64,000 bases of DNA, from the NCBI RefSeq assembly GCF_900188385.1, contig NZ_FZOI01000022.1, positions 1 through 64,000 of the forward strand. Direction: 5' to 3'. A model generated the notes under the pieces. It did not search any database. It had not been told where the DNA came from and was given only the letters and a program-made list of their open reading frames with translations. Below are positions 1 to 8,000 of the stretch, piece after piece. The DNA is from Azospirillum sp. RU38E (lineage in GTDB: Bacteria; Pseudomonadota; Alphaproteobacteria; Azospirillales; Azospirillaceae). Made by a program: the position numbers and the translations under genes. How positions within the stretch are numbered: position 1 is the stretch's first letter; each line of letters begins with the position of its first letter.

Positions 1-83
1 AGCAGATCGCTGCCGCGTGAACGTCGGACAGCTCAACATCACCGGACACCCGCATCGGTGAGCGTGACTGTCAGATCAAATCC

Positions 84-707
84 ATGCTTTTACACATCAT
101 CCGTGGCAAGCCGCACAGGACGACGATACCCGACAAGAAAGCACCGTGCCCGCTAGACAAGGTGAACCGGCAGTTCCGGGCACCTGCGCCGAACAGGCTG
201 TGGGTGTCGGATTTCACTTATGTCGCCACTTGGAAAGGGTTCGTCTATGTGGCTTTCGTCATCGACGCCTATGCCCGCAAGATCGTGGGCTGGCGCGTCA
301 GCACCTCGGCGCATGCGGGGTTCGTGCTCGACGCCTTGGAACAGGCTGTCCACGACCGCCGCCCCGCCAAGGCCATGGGTCTGGTTCACCATAGCGACCG
401 TGGGTCCCAATATCTGTCCATCCGATACACCGAACGGCTGGCGGAAGCCGGCATCGAACCCTCGGTCGGCAGTGTCGGAGACAGTTACGACAATGCCCTG
501 GCGGAGACAATCAACGGGCTGTTCAAGGCCGAGGTTATCCACCGTCGTGGCCCGTGGCGCAGCGTCGAGGCCGTGGAATACGCCACGCTGGAATGGGTCG
601 ACTGGTTCAACAACCGACGCCTGCTCGAGCCAATCGGAAACATTCCACCCGTGCAAGCCGAGGCCAACTTCTACGCAACTCTGGAAACCAAAGCCATGGC
701 TGCGTAA
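84..707 (+). pseudogene. IS3-family transposase OrfB, N-terminally truncated
   Basis: This is the C-terminal DDE integrase core of an IS3-family OrfB, which catalyses strand cleavage and transfer. The triad is visible counting from the ATG at 84: D43 in VSDFTYV, D105 in HHSDRGSQY and E141 in AETINGLF. The C-terminus NNRRLLEPIGNIPPVQAEA is complete. Family members have about 100 further N-terminal residues (HTH region). Here clear similarity starts only around IRGKPHRTT (about position 98), and an in-frame stop lies at 18-20. No OrfA is seen. It is therefore a dead fragment. Confidence 0.85.
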
Positions 708-746
708 CTATTGAATTCAAGCCTCCGGCAAACTCGGTGCGGTTCA
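98..746 (+). mobile_element. Right-hand remnant of an IS3-family insertion sequence
   Basis: The remnant holds the transposase core and ends at an inverted-repeat terminus (721-746). The left end, OrfA and the start of OrfB are absent from the sequence visible here. The first 97 bases do not read as IS3 OrfB in any forward frame, so the break is probably internal rather than caused by the window edge. Confidence 0.7.
721..746 (-). repeat. Right terminal inverted repeat of the IS3 remnant
   Basis: Read on the minus strand this begins TGAACCGCACCGAGTTTG, close to the known IS3-subgroup terminus TGAACCGCCCCGGGTTT. It lies 14 bp after the transposase stop, as expected for a right end, and fixes the element border at 746. 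Confidence 0.75.
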
Positions 747-934
747 GACCAACCAGCGTCAAGGAGCAGCAACGTGTTCATCCGACGATGAACGGCGCTG
801 TTGATTTGACGCCGCGTCATCGCTCGAAAATAAACCCGATCCGCATGGCTCAGAACCAATTCGCTCATAAACATAGCGAATCAGAAATCTCAAATCATGT
901 AAACCCCTCGCAGGAATTCTCTCGGATTCAGGGT
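747..934. other. Non-coding stretch between IS remnant and catabolic cluster
   Basis: No credible gene is visible. The composition is more AT-rich than the cluster, which suggests foreign or decayed sequence. A short imperfect palindrome (tcgctcataaacatagcga, about 870-890) is the only structure noted. Confidence 0.4.
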
Positions 935-970
935 ATACCAGTGGCACGAACCGCGCGGCGACTGCCGCCT
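935..970 (+). repeat. Possible decayed copy of the 148-bp structured repeat
   Basis: Bases 935-950 (ATACCAGTGGCACGAA) match the end of the two full repeats at 26200 and 42036, read inward. They are followed at about 957-970 by GGCGACTGCCGCC, the first internal hairpin of those repeats. The segment between is shortened and the rest is missing. It sits just downstream of the 3' end of the crotonase gene. Confidence 0.4.
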
Positions 971-976
971 CGCCCA

Positions 977-1765
977 TCACGCTCCGACAAAGTCCGGCTT
1001 CCGTCTGCCGAGGTAGGCTGCCACCCCCTCCCGGCAGTCGCGGGTAGCGGCGGAGGCGGTAATATGCCGGGCTTCGCGGTCCAGATGCGCCTCCAGCGCG
1101 CCATCGAAACTGTCCAGCAACAGGGCGCGCGCCGCTCCCACGGCGCGGGTAGGGGCGTTTGCCAGGGACCGGATGGCCTCCGCCCCCGCCGATACCAGTT
1201 CGGTATCCTCCACCACACGGGTGATCAGGCCGATGCCGGCCGCCTCTTCCGCATGCACCCGGCGGTTGGCGATGATCATGTCCTGGGCGCGGCGCAGGCC
1301 GATCAGCCGGGGCAACAGCCAGGACATGCCGCCATCGGGCGACAGGCCGACGCTGCCATAGGCGGCGGTGAAATGGGCGGAGCGGACGGCGATGACGATA
1401 TCGCCGATCAGCGCGAGCGACAGGCCCGCCCCGGCCGCCGGACCATTGACCAGGACCAGCAGTGGCTTTGCCATACGCTGCAGCCGGCTGATCCCCATGT
1501 GCAGGGTGCCGGCCAGCTCGCTGAGGAAGGAAGGCACCTGATCGCCCGCTGCCGCAAAGGCGGACAGATCCCCGCCGGCACAGAAAAGCCGCCCCGCCCC
1601 CGTCAGCACCACGCATCGGACGCGGTCATCCTGATCGCAGCGGATGGCGGCCCGCATCAGCGCCTGGGCCAGGGGCAGGTCGATGGCATTGCCGACGCCC
1701 GGTCGGTTCAAGGTCAGGGTGGCGACGGGGCCATCCAGGGTGACCAGCAAGGGCTCTTCATTCAT
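977..1765 (-). CDS. Enoyl-CoA hydratase/isomerase family protein (PaaG-like)
   Basis: Crotonase-fold protein of 262 aa. The oxyanion-hole segments are FCAGGD (61-66) and GPAAGAG (108-114). At the two hydratase Glu positions it has Ser and Ala/Tyr instead, but it carries the SPDGG motif (D144) typical of PaaG-type isomerases, so double-bond isomerisation is likelier than hydration. The start at 1765 is chosen because its ATG overlaps the stop of the upstream reductase by 4 bp (ATGA). It is the last gene of the unit that begins at the CoA-transferase. The substrate is unknown. Confidence 0.85.
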   Translation of the reverse strand: MNEEPLLVTLDGPVATLTLNRPGVGNAIDLPLAQALMRAAIRCDQDDRVRCVVLTGAGRLFCAGGDLSAFAAAGDQVPSFLSELAGTLHMGISRLQRMAKPLLVLVNGPAAGAGLSLALIGDIVIAVRSAHFTAAYGSVGLSPDGGMSWLLPRLIGLRRAQDMIIANRRVHAEEAAGIGLITRVVEDTELVSAGAEAIRSLANAPTRAVGAARALLLDSFDGALEAHLDREARHITASAATRDCREGVAAYLGRRKPDFVGA

Positions 1766-3021
1766 CCGCTTTCTCCCGAGGCTGCCGGCCCCGTATCCGA
1801 TATCAGGTCTTTCAGGGGGATGGTTGCATTGGCCAGATGCTCCGCCGCCACCCTGGCCCCGGTGGCCACCAGCGCCTTGCCTTGCACGAAGTCCCGCATC
1901 GCATTGACGCAATCCAACGCGATCACCTGCCCGTCGCGCAGATAGACCACCGAGAAGCTGCGCTGTGCCGGATCGCCGCGCACCACCGCCTGATCATGGC
2001 CGATCGACAGCCCCACGGTCTGCAGGCGCAGATCATACTGGTTCGACCAGAAGGTCGGCACGCCGGGCACCCCGACCGCGCCACCGGTCAGGTGCCGGGC
2101 GACGATGACGGCCTGGTCCATAGCGTTCTGCACGGATTCGATGCGCACCTTGGCACCGGCGGCATAGGCGCTGGCCTGGGCGGCGCAGTCGCCGATGGCA
2201 TGGACATCCGGCAGGCTGGTCCGGCACTGGGCATCGACATCGACGCCATTGCCCCCGACCGCCCCCGCCGCCAGCAGGGGCGCCACCGCCGGGACGATAC
2301 CGATACCGACAATGACAAGATCGGCCGGCAGCGACGAACCATCGGCCAGATTGACCGCCGTCACCCGCCCCGCCCGTCCGGACAGGTCGGTCACCGTAAC
2401 ACCCGAACGGATATCGACTCCCTGGGCCCGATGTTCCTGCGCATAGAAGCTGGACAGCGCTTCCCCCGCCACCCGGGCCAGCACCCTGTCCTGCGCCTCC
2501 AGCAGGGTCACCTGCTTGCCGGCCTTCCTCAGGACGGCGGCGGCCTCCAACCCGATAAAGCCACCACCGATCACCACCACCCGCTGCACCGCGGGCAGTT
2601 CCGCCCGCAATTGATCGACATCGGTCCGGGTGCGGATGGTATGGATGCCGGCCAGATCGCCCCCCGGACAGTTCAGGCGCCGGGCCGCCCCGCCGGCCGC
2701 CCAGACCAGGGTGCCATAGGGCTGTTCCCGCCCCCCCTCCGTGGTGACGACATGGCGCAGCGGATCGACGGCGACGACCCTGTCTCCAAGCTGGAAGTCC
2801 ACCCCTCGCTCGGTCCAGAATCTGGCCGGGCGCAGGAACAGGCGGTCAAAGAGCTTGTCCCCCGCCAGATAATCCTTCGACAAGGGCGGCCGTTCATAGG
2901 GAAGATCGACCTCCTCACCAATGACCGTGATGGTGCCGACGAAGTGCTGTTGACGCAGGGCCTGAGCCAATTGTGCGCCAGCATGTCCGGCCCCGACAAT
3001 CACCACTTCGTTTGATCGCAT
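1762..3021 (-). CDS. NAD(P)H-dependent ferredoxin reductase (FAD)
   Basis: 419 aa flavoprotein of the putidaredoxin/rubredoxin-reductase type, passing electrons from NAD(P)H to a ferredoxin. Seen: FAD-binding GAGHAG near the N-terminus (residues 10-15), NAD-binding GGGFIG (152-157), and the second FAD motif HAIGD (about 274-278). The length is normal. The adjacent upstream gene encodes a [2Fe-2S] ferredoxin, and the only P450 of the window is at 26499-27722, so these three probably form a class I P450 system. Its stop overlaps the crotonase start. Confidence 0.92.
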   Translation of the reverse strand: MRSNEVVIVGAGHAGAQLAQALRQQHFVGTITVIGEEVDLPYERPPLSKDYLAGDKLFDRLFLRPARFWTERGVDFQLGDRVVAVDPLRHVVTTEGGREQPYGTLVWAAGGAARRLNCPGGDLAGIHTIRTRTDVDQLRAELPAVQRVVVIGGGFIGLEAAAVLRKAGKQVTLLEAQDRVLARVAGEALSSFYAQEHRAQGVDIRSGVTVTDLSGRAGRVTAVNLADGSSLPADLVIVGIGIVPAVAPLLAAGAVGGNGVDVDAQCRTSLPDVHAIGDCAAQASAYAAGAKVRIESVQNAMDQAVIVARHLTGGAVGVPGVPTFWSNQYDLRLQTVGLSIGHDQAVVRGDPAQRSFSVVYLRDGQVIALDCVNAMRDFVQGKALVATGARVAAEHLANATIPLKDLISDTGPAASGESG

Positions 3022-3088
3022 CGCCCGTCACCTCGTCCATCACCGTGCCAATGTCCTCTACTCGGATGCTCCCGGTCGGCCCGCGGGT

Positions 3089-3406
3089 TCAATCTTCCGG
3101 CGCGATGGTCACCCGCAACCCGTCCAGAGCGCTGGTGACCTTCATTTGACAGGACAAGCGCGAGGTGGCCGTGCGGTAACTGGAACTTTCGAGAAGATCA
3201 TTCTCATCCCCCCCCAGGGGCGGCAGCCTGTCGACAAAATCCGGGTCGACCTGGACGTGACAGGTGGCGCAGGAGCAGCAACCGCCGCAGAGGGCCAGCA
3301 GTTCGTCGATGCCGCTGCTGCAGATGGCTTCCATGACCGACAAGCCATTTTCAACCTCGGTCTCATGTTCCGCACCGGCCCGCGTAATGATGGTGATCTT
3401 CGTCAT
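3089..3406 (-). CDS. [2Fe-2S] ferredoxin, adrenodoxin/putidaredoxin type
   Basis: 105 aa. Cluster ligands fit C-x5-C-x2-C-x36-C: C40, C46, C49 and C86. Two additional Cys (C43, C44) lie inside the loop, giving [10 protein letters not shown]. This family shuttles single electrons from a flavin reductase to P450s. It lies 67 bp upstream of the reductase gene on the same strand. The likely partner P450 is 23 kb away but in the same presumed regulon. Confidence 0.93.
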   Translation of the reverse strand: MTKITIITRAGAEHETEVENGLSVMEAICSSGIDELLALCGGCCSCATCHVQVDPDFVDRLPPLGGDENDLLESSSYRTATSRLSCQMKVTSALDGLRVTIAPED

Positions 3407-3448
3407 GTCATTTCCTTTGTGAGACTGAAGGGGCAGAAGAGAAGCGTT

Positions 3449-4516
3449 TCAAACCACGCATTGCGCCGTTTCCCAGGCGATGCGGGCCAGCCGGGGGAAG
3501 TTTTGCGCCCGTTCGCGGGCGCTGGCGGAGGCGGCGGTGCCGCGGATCACCCGGCCCTTGATGCCGTGGAAGATCGCCGCCATGCGGAAGAAGTTGAAGG
3601 CGAGATAAAAGCCATAGCCGGGAATGCCGTCCCGCCCCGTCCGCCGGCAATAGGCAGCGATATGATCGGCCTCGGTCGGGATGTTCAGGGCGGCCAGATC
3701 GGCCCCGGCCAGCCCGGCGACAATGTCGGGCGGCATCCGGTACATCATGGCGTTATAGGCAAAATCGGCCAGCGGATGGCCCAGCGTCGATAATTCCCAG
3801 TCCAGCACCGCGACGATCCGCGGCTCGGTCGGGTGGAAGATCATGTTATCGATGCGGAAATCGCCATGAACGATGGTGGTTTCGTCCCCCGCCGGAATAT
3901 GGGCGGCCAGCCAGTCGACCAGCGCATCCATGTTTGGGTCGCGGCCGGCCGCCGTGTCTGCCAGGTATTGCTGTGACCAGCGCCCCACCTGACGGGCGAA
4001 ATAATTACCGGCACGGCCATAGTCGCCCAGACCCACCGCCTGATAATCCACCTGATGCAGGGCGGCAAGGGTGGCATTCATGGCGTCAAAATAGGCAGGT
4101 CGCTGCGCCCGGTCGATCTCTGGCAGGGTGGCATCCCAGAAGACGCGCCCGTCCACCATATCCATCACATAGAACCAGGTGCCGATCACCGCATCATCGG
4201 TGCACAGGGCATGGACCCTGGCGACGGGAAAGCCGGCCCGGGCCAGCCCCATCTGCACCCGCGCCTCGCGGTCCACCGCATGGGCCCCCTTCAGCAGATC
4301 GCCGGGCGGCTTGCGGCGCAGCACATAGCTGCGCGACGGCGTCACCAGCTTATAGGTGGGGTTGGACTGGCCGCCCTTGAACTGTTCCACCGACAGCGGG
4401 CCGGCAAACCCCTCGACATGGGTTTGCATCCAGTCGGCCAGGGCCGCGCCGTCAAAGCCATAGCCGTCGCGCACCGGCGTGGTGCCGACATTATTTTCCG
4501 CGCTGGCCCCGCTCAT
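3449..4516 (-). CDS. Phosphotransferase family protein (APH fold, ACAD10/11-associated)
   Basis: 355 aa with a protein-kinase-like aminoglycoside phosphotransferase fold. The catalytic loop HGDFRIDN (217-224) and metal-binding VLDWE (237-241) are intact. In mammals this domain is fused to an acyl-CoA dehydrogenase (ACAD10/11), and in levulinate catabolism LvaA/LvaC work as separate proteins. There the kinase phosphorylates a 4-hydroxyacyl-CoA and the dehydrogenase partner processes it. Here the two genes overlap by 4 bp (ATGA at 4513-4516), which fixes the start and supports joint action. Antibiotic resistance is unlikely. Confidence 0.85.
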   Translation of the reverse strand: MSGASAENNVGTTPVRDGYGFDGAALADWMQTHVEGFAGPLSVEQFKGGQSNPTYKLVTPSRSYVLRRKPPGDLLKGAHAVDREARVQMGLARAGFPVARVHALCTDDAVIGTWFYVMDMVDGRVFWDATLPEIDRAQRPAYFDAMNATLAALHQVDYQAVGLGDYGRAGNYFARQVGRWSQQYLADTAAGRDPNMDALVDWLAAHIPAGDETTIVHGDFRIDNMIFHPTEPRIVAVLDWELSTLGHPLADFAYNAMMYRMPPDIVAGLAGADLAALNIPTEADHIAAYCRRTGRDGIPGYGFYLAFNFFRMAAIFHGIKGRVIRGTAASASARERAQNFPRLARIAWETAQCVV

Positions 4517-5691
4517 GCCGTGTGCCCCTTGGCATGGTCGCGCTTCACCTTCTTGGCGAGTGACCATTTATGCACCTCGGTAGGGCCGTCATAGATGCGG
4601 AAGGCGCGGATTTCCCGGAACACCTGTTCGACGATGGTGTCACCGGTCACGCCCGTACCGCCCATCACCTGCACACAGCGATCGGCGATGCGCATCAGGG
4701 CTTCGGACACGGCCACCTTGGTCATGGAGCTTTCCGTTGTGCCCAACGAACCGCCATCCAGGATGTCGGCGCACCAGTCGATCATCAATTCCGACTGTTT
4801 CAGGTCGATCAGGTTTTCCGCCAGCATGAAGCCGACACCTTCATGATCGATCAGCTTCTTGCCAAACGCCTCGCGCCGGCAGGCATAATCGACGGCGATT
4901 TCATGCGCGCGGGTACAGGCCCCCAGCCAGCGCATACAATGCGACAGGCGGGCCGGGCTCAACCGGACCTGGGCATAGGTGAAGCCCTCCCCGCTATGGC
5001 CCAACATCTGATCGGCGGGAACGCGCAGATTATCGATGGTGATGACGCTGTGGCCGCCGGGCATGGAACTGTCGATCGTGTCCAGCACCCGGTCGATGCG
5101 GATAGCGGGATCGGGCAGATCGACCAGGAACATGCAGGCACCCTCGGCGGACTTTGCCAGCACGATGCCGATCTGCGCCCCGCTTGCCCCGGTGATGAAG
5201 GCTTTGCGGCCATTGATCACCCATTCATCGCCGTCACGATGGCAGGTGGTTTTCAGCATGGACGGGTCGGAACCGGCCCCCCCCTCCGCCGCGGGTTCGG
5301 TCATGAAAAAGGCCGACCGCGCCTCCCCGCTCACCAGGGGGAGCAGGAAGCGCTGTTTCAGCGCCGGGCTGGCAACCTTGCCCAGCAGATACATGTTGCC
5401 CTCGTCCGGCGCTGCGGTGTTGCAGGCCAGCGGCCCCAACGGGGACAGGCCGCTCTTGCGCAGCACCAGCGCCGTGCCCCGTTGCGACAGATGGCTGCCA
5501 TCGGCCAGGATATGCGGCGTCAGCACACCGGCCGCCCGCGCCTTGGCCCGTATTTCCTGCACCAGTGCATCGCTGGGACCATGGGCGTCCCGGCGCGGGT
5601 CTTTCTCATAGGGAACAATAATTTCGCGGACAAAGGTCTCAACCCGCGCAGCGATCTCCGCCGCCTGTTCTATGCCGATAGTCGTCGCCAA
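4513..5691 (-). CDS. Acyl-CoA dehydrogenase, ACAD10/11 group
   Basis: 392 aa. The C-terminal segment reads RIYDGPTEVH, with Asp (D368) at the position where MCAD has its catalytic Glu, as in the ACAD10/11 group. The alternative catalytic position before a helix Arg (Glu in IVD/LCAD) is Ala (SPARLSH). The FAD-side motif MTEPAAEGGAGSD is present. It is translationally coupled to the kinase-like gene downstream. Predicted role: conversion of a 4-hydroxy- or 4-phospho-acyl-CoA to an enoyl- or 3-hydroxyacyl-CoA, by analogy with LvaC and ACAD11. The true substrate is unknown. Confidence 0.87.
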   Translation of the reverse strand: MATTIGIEQAAEIAARVETFVREIIVPYEKDPRRDAHGPSDALVQEIRAKARAAGVLTPHILADGSHLSQRGTALVLRKSGLSPLGPLACNTAAPDEGNMYLLGKVASPALKQRFLLPLVSGEARSAFFMTEPAAEGGAGSDPSMLKTTCHRDGDEWVINGRKAFITGASGAQIGIVLAKSAEGACMFLVDLPDPAIRIDRVLDTIDSSMPGGHSVITIDNLRVPADQMLGHSGEGFTYAQVRLSPARLSHCMRWLGACTRAHEIAVDYACRREAFGKKLIDHEGVGFMLAENLIDLKQSELMIDWCADILDGGSLGTTESSMTKVAVSEALMRIADRCVQVMGGTGVTGDTIVEQVFREIRAFRIYDGPTEVHKWSLAKKVKRDHAKGHTA

Positions 5692-5730
5692 TTCTTCCTC
5701 CCAGGGAGCGGCTTGGGCCGTTCACCATTC

Positions 5731-6396
5731 TCAATCGACCTGGAACGCCGCCGTCGTCTTATTGCGAACCTCATCCAGCGAGATGCCGGGTGCCAGTTCG
5801 ATCAGGCGAAAGGCCGCCCCCTTCCGGTCGGGTCGCGCGAAGACGGCCAGATCGGTGATCAGCATGTCCACGACATTGGCGCCGGTCAGGGGCAGGGTGC
5901 AGGCGGGCACGAATTTCGGCGTCCCATCCCTGGCCACATGGTCCATGACGACGACGATGCGTCTGGCTCCGGCGACCAGATCCATGGCACCGCCCATGCC
6001 TTTGACCATCTTGCCCGGCACCATCCAGTTGGCGATGTCGCCATTGCCGGCCACCTCCATGGCACCCAGGATCGACAGATCCATATGGCCGCCCCGGATC
6101 ATGGCGAAACTGTCCGCCGAGGAGACATAGGCCGTATGGTCCAGTTCGGTGATGGTCTGCTTGCCGGCATTGATGATGTCGGGGTCGACCTGATCCTCCT
6201 GCGGGAACGGGCCCAGCCCGATCATGCCGTTTTCCGACTGCAGAACCACCGGCATGTCACCGGGTATGTAATTGCCGACCAGGGTGGGGATGCCGATACC
6301 CAGATTGACATAGAAGCCGGCGCGCAGTTCCCGCGCCGCCCGGGCTGCCATCTGTTCCCGCGACCAGCCGGCCACCGGGGGGGTGGACAAAGTCAT
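5731..6396 (-). CDS. scoB: 3-oxoacid CoA-transferase subunit B
   Basis: 221 aa beta subunit of a class I CoA-transferase. The catalytic Glu is E55 in SENG (54-57), followed by GMIGLGP. Such enzymes move CoA from succinyl- or acetyl-CoA to an acid such as acetoacetate. The start overlaps the stop of subunit A by 4 bp. In this cluster it may activate a pathway acid or recycle an acetoacetate-like product. The exact acid cannot be read from sequence. Confidence 0.92.
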   Translation of the reverse strand: MTLSTPPVAGWSREQMAARAARELRAGFYVNLGIGIPTLVGNYIPGDMPVVLQSENGMIGLGPFPQEDQVDPDIINAGKQTITELDHTAYVSSADSFAMIRGGHMDLSILGAMEVAGNGDIANWMVPGKMVKGMGGAMDLVAGARRIVVVMDHVARDGTPKFVPACTLPLTGANVVDMLITDLAVFARPDRKGAAFRLIELAPGISLDEVRNKTTAAFQVD

Positions 6397-7094
6397 GGGG
6401 CCTCCGCACGGGTGGTGCGCTTTTCGATGCGCTTTTCAAACCGGCCACGGACCACCCGGTCGACATAGACACCGGGCGTGTGCACATGGTCAGGGTCGAT
6501 GGCCTGCGGCGCCACGATCTCTTCCACCTCTGCCACGCAGACCGTGCCGCAGGTGGCGACCATGGGATTGAAATTGCGCGCCGATTTACGGAACACCAGA
6601 TTGCCCCAGGGATCGGCCTTCCAGGCCTTGACGATGGACAGGTCGGCGACCAGCCCGGTTTCCAGGATGAACGTCTCGCCCTTGAAGACCTTATGGTCCT
6701 TGCCCGCCGCCACCAGGGTACCGACCCCGGTGCGGGTATAGAAGCCGGCAATCCCGGCTCCGCCGGCGCGGATGCGCTCGGCCAGGGTGCCCTGGGGATT
6801 GAATTCCAGTTCCAGTTCGCCGGCCAGATATTGACGCTCGAACTCCCTGTTCTCCCCGACATAGGAGGAGATCATCTTGCGTACCTGACGGGAGGCCAGC
6901 AGCAGGCCGAGGCCAAAATCATCGACGCCGGCATTGTTGGAAATGATGGTCAGGTCGCGCACACCGGAATCCCGGATGGCGGCGATCAGATTTTCCGGAA
7001 TGCCGCACAGGCCGAAGCCGCCGGCGGCGATCGTCATCCCGTCGTGTAACAGGCCACTCAACGCAGCGGCCGCATCGGCAAACTGCTTGTTCAT
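6393..7094 (-). CDS. scoA: 3-oxoacid CoA-transferase subunit A
   Basis: 233 aa alpha subunit. The CoA-binding GGFGLCGIPE (25-34) is clear and the length is typical. It is the first gene of the minus-strand unit running down to 977. The intergenic region to the divergent methyltransferase (7095-7228) contains an operator-like palindrome at 7166-7175. It partners the adjacent subunit B. Confidence 0.92.
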   Translation of the reverse strand: MNKQFADAAAALSGLLHDGMTIAAGGFGLCGIPENLIAAIRDSGVRDLTIISNNAGVDDFGLGLLLASRQVRKMISSYVGENREFERQYLAGELELEFNPQGTLAERIRAGGAGIAGFYTRTGVGTLVAAGKDHKVFKGETFILETGLVADLSIVKAWKADPWGNLVFRKSARNFNPMVATCGTVCVAEVEEIVAPQAIDPDHVHTPGVYVDRVVRGRFEKRIEKRTTRAEAP

Positions 7095-7165
7095 CTCTCT
7101 CCCGTCCCCCCACCCTTCGGGGCGAAGTTTGTTGTTGCAGATGACTATTCACAAAAATACGCAAA

Positions 7166-7175
7166 GAGTCTACTA
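7166..7175. promoter_or_regulatory. Operator site 1 of the cluster-wide palindrome (variant)
   Basis: GAGTCTACTA differs from TAGTATACTA at two positions, but its core GTCTAC still fits the GntR-type half-sites GTM-KAC. It sits in the divergent region between the CoA-transferase operon and the methyltransferase gene, so it could control both. Confidence 0.55.
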
Positions 7176-7228
7176 GTTTGAGCGCGACCGGCCGCAGCGC
7201 GGCCCCTTCCCTTCATCTGGACCCCAGA

Positions 7229-7990
7229 ATGCTGCATCGACCGGAAAGCCATGTTCGATCTCTGCCGGCCCAGGAGCGCCGCCATCATGAGCAGGTGTTA
7301 AACCAGCTGGGGCTGCGGCATTGGGCGGAATTTGACCGGGAAGCCGTGGCCGCCGCCCATCAGCAGCATCTGGAGCTGCAGGGCACCGACGCCCATTATC
7401 TGGTGGAGGGGGCCGATATCCATTGCCCCCCCGGCGTCTATCACGCCACACCGGGCTCCAGCACCAGTTTCCTGCTGCGGCATCTGCACGGGCTGGCCGT
7501 GGGCAAGCCGCCATCCATACTGGAAATCGGCGTCGGCAGCGGCGCTATTCTGATTTCGTTGGCCCGGCGGCTGGGGGCCGGACGCTATGTCGGTGTGGAT
7601 ATTTCCAGGACGGCCCTGGCGGCAGCGGCGGAGAATGCGGCGCGCAACGGGGTGGAGATCACCCTGCACCATTCCGACCTTTTCACCTCCCTGGCGGGGG
7701 AGCGATTCGACGCCATCTTCTTCAATGCCCCCCTGTATGACCGGGTGCCGCGGAACGATCTGGAACGCCATATGCTGTGCGATCCGGGCGGAAGGGTGCT
7801 GCACCGCTTCGTCGCGGGCGTAGCCGATCATCTGAAACCCGGCGGGGCGGCCTATGTCACCGTGTCCAATATCGGGCTGATCGCCCCCTTGGACGCGCCC
7901 CCGCTCCATATCGGGCTGAAGGGGGCGGAACTGTTCGATACGGGCGTCATCCGCGCCCTGATCAGCATTCGCAGCGAGCCGGAAACATAA
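7229..7990 (+). CDS. Class I SAM-dependent methyltransferase (PrmC/HemK-like)
   Basis: 253 aa from the ATG at 7229. The SAM motif I is LEIGVGSGA (98-106), followed by VGVD (121-124). FFNAPLYD (164-171) occupies the place of the NPPY motif of HemK-type N- or small-molecule methyltransferases. A TTG at 7178 could extend it by 17 residues, but that codon touches the operator at 7166-7175, so the ATG is preferred. Neither start has a strong ribosome-binding site. It shares a divergent promoter with the CoA-transferase and precedes an SDR by 10 bp. Its role is unknown. Confidence 0.75.
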   Translation: MLHRPESHVRSLPAQERRHHEQVLNQLGLRHWAEFDREAVAAAHQQHLELQGTDAHYLVEGADIHCPPGVYHATPGSSTSFLLRHLHGLAVGKPPSILEIGVGSGAILISLARRLGAGRYVGVDISRTALAAAAENAARNGVEITLHHSDLFTSLAGERFDAIFFNAPLYDRVPRNDLERHMLCDPGGRVLHRFVAGVADHLKPGGAAYVTVSNIGLIAPLDAPPLHIGLKGAELFDTGVIRALISIRSEPET

Positions 7991-8000
7991 TCTTCAGGAG

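Noticed and set aside
554-1945. A 463-codon plus-strand frame crossing the IS end and the crotonase
   Set aside because: It runs antisense through a clear crotonase gene and has no recognisable domain.
3449-4516. Aminoglycoside resistance gene
   Set aside because: The fold matches APH, but the overlap with an ACAD10/11-type gene and the catabolic context argue for an acyl-CoA related role.
4570-6468. A 632-codon plus-strand frame
   Set aside because: Antisense to the ACAD and CoA-transferase genes, with low-complexity composition. The minus-strand genes have clear motifs and overlapping starts and stops.
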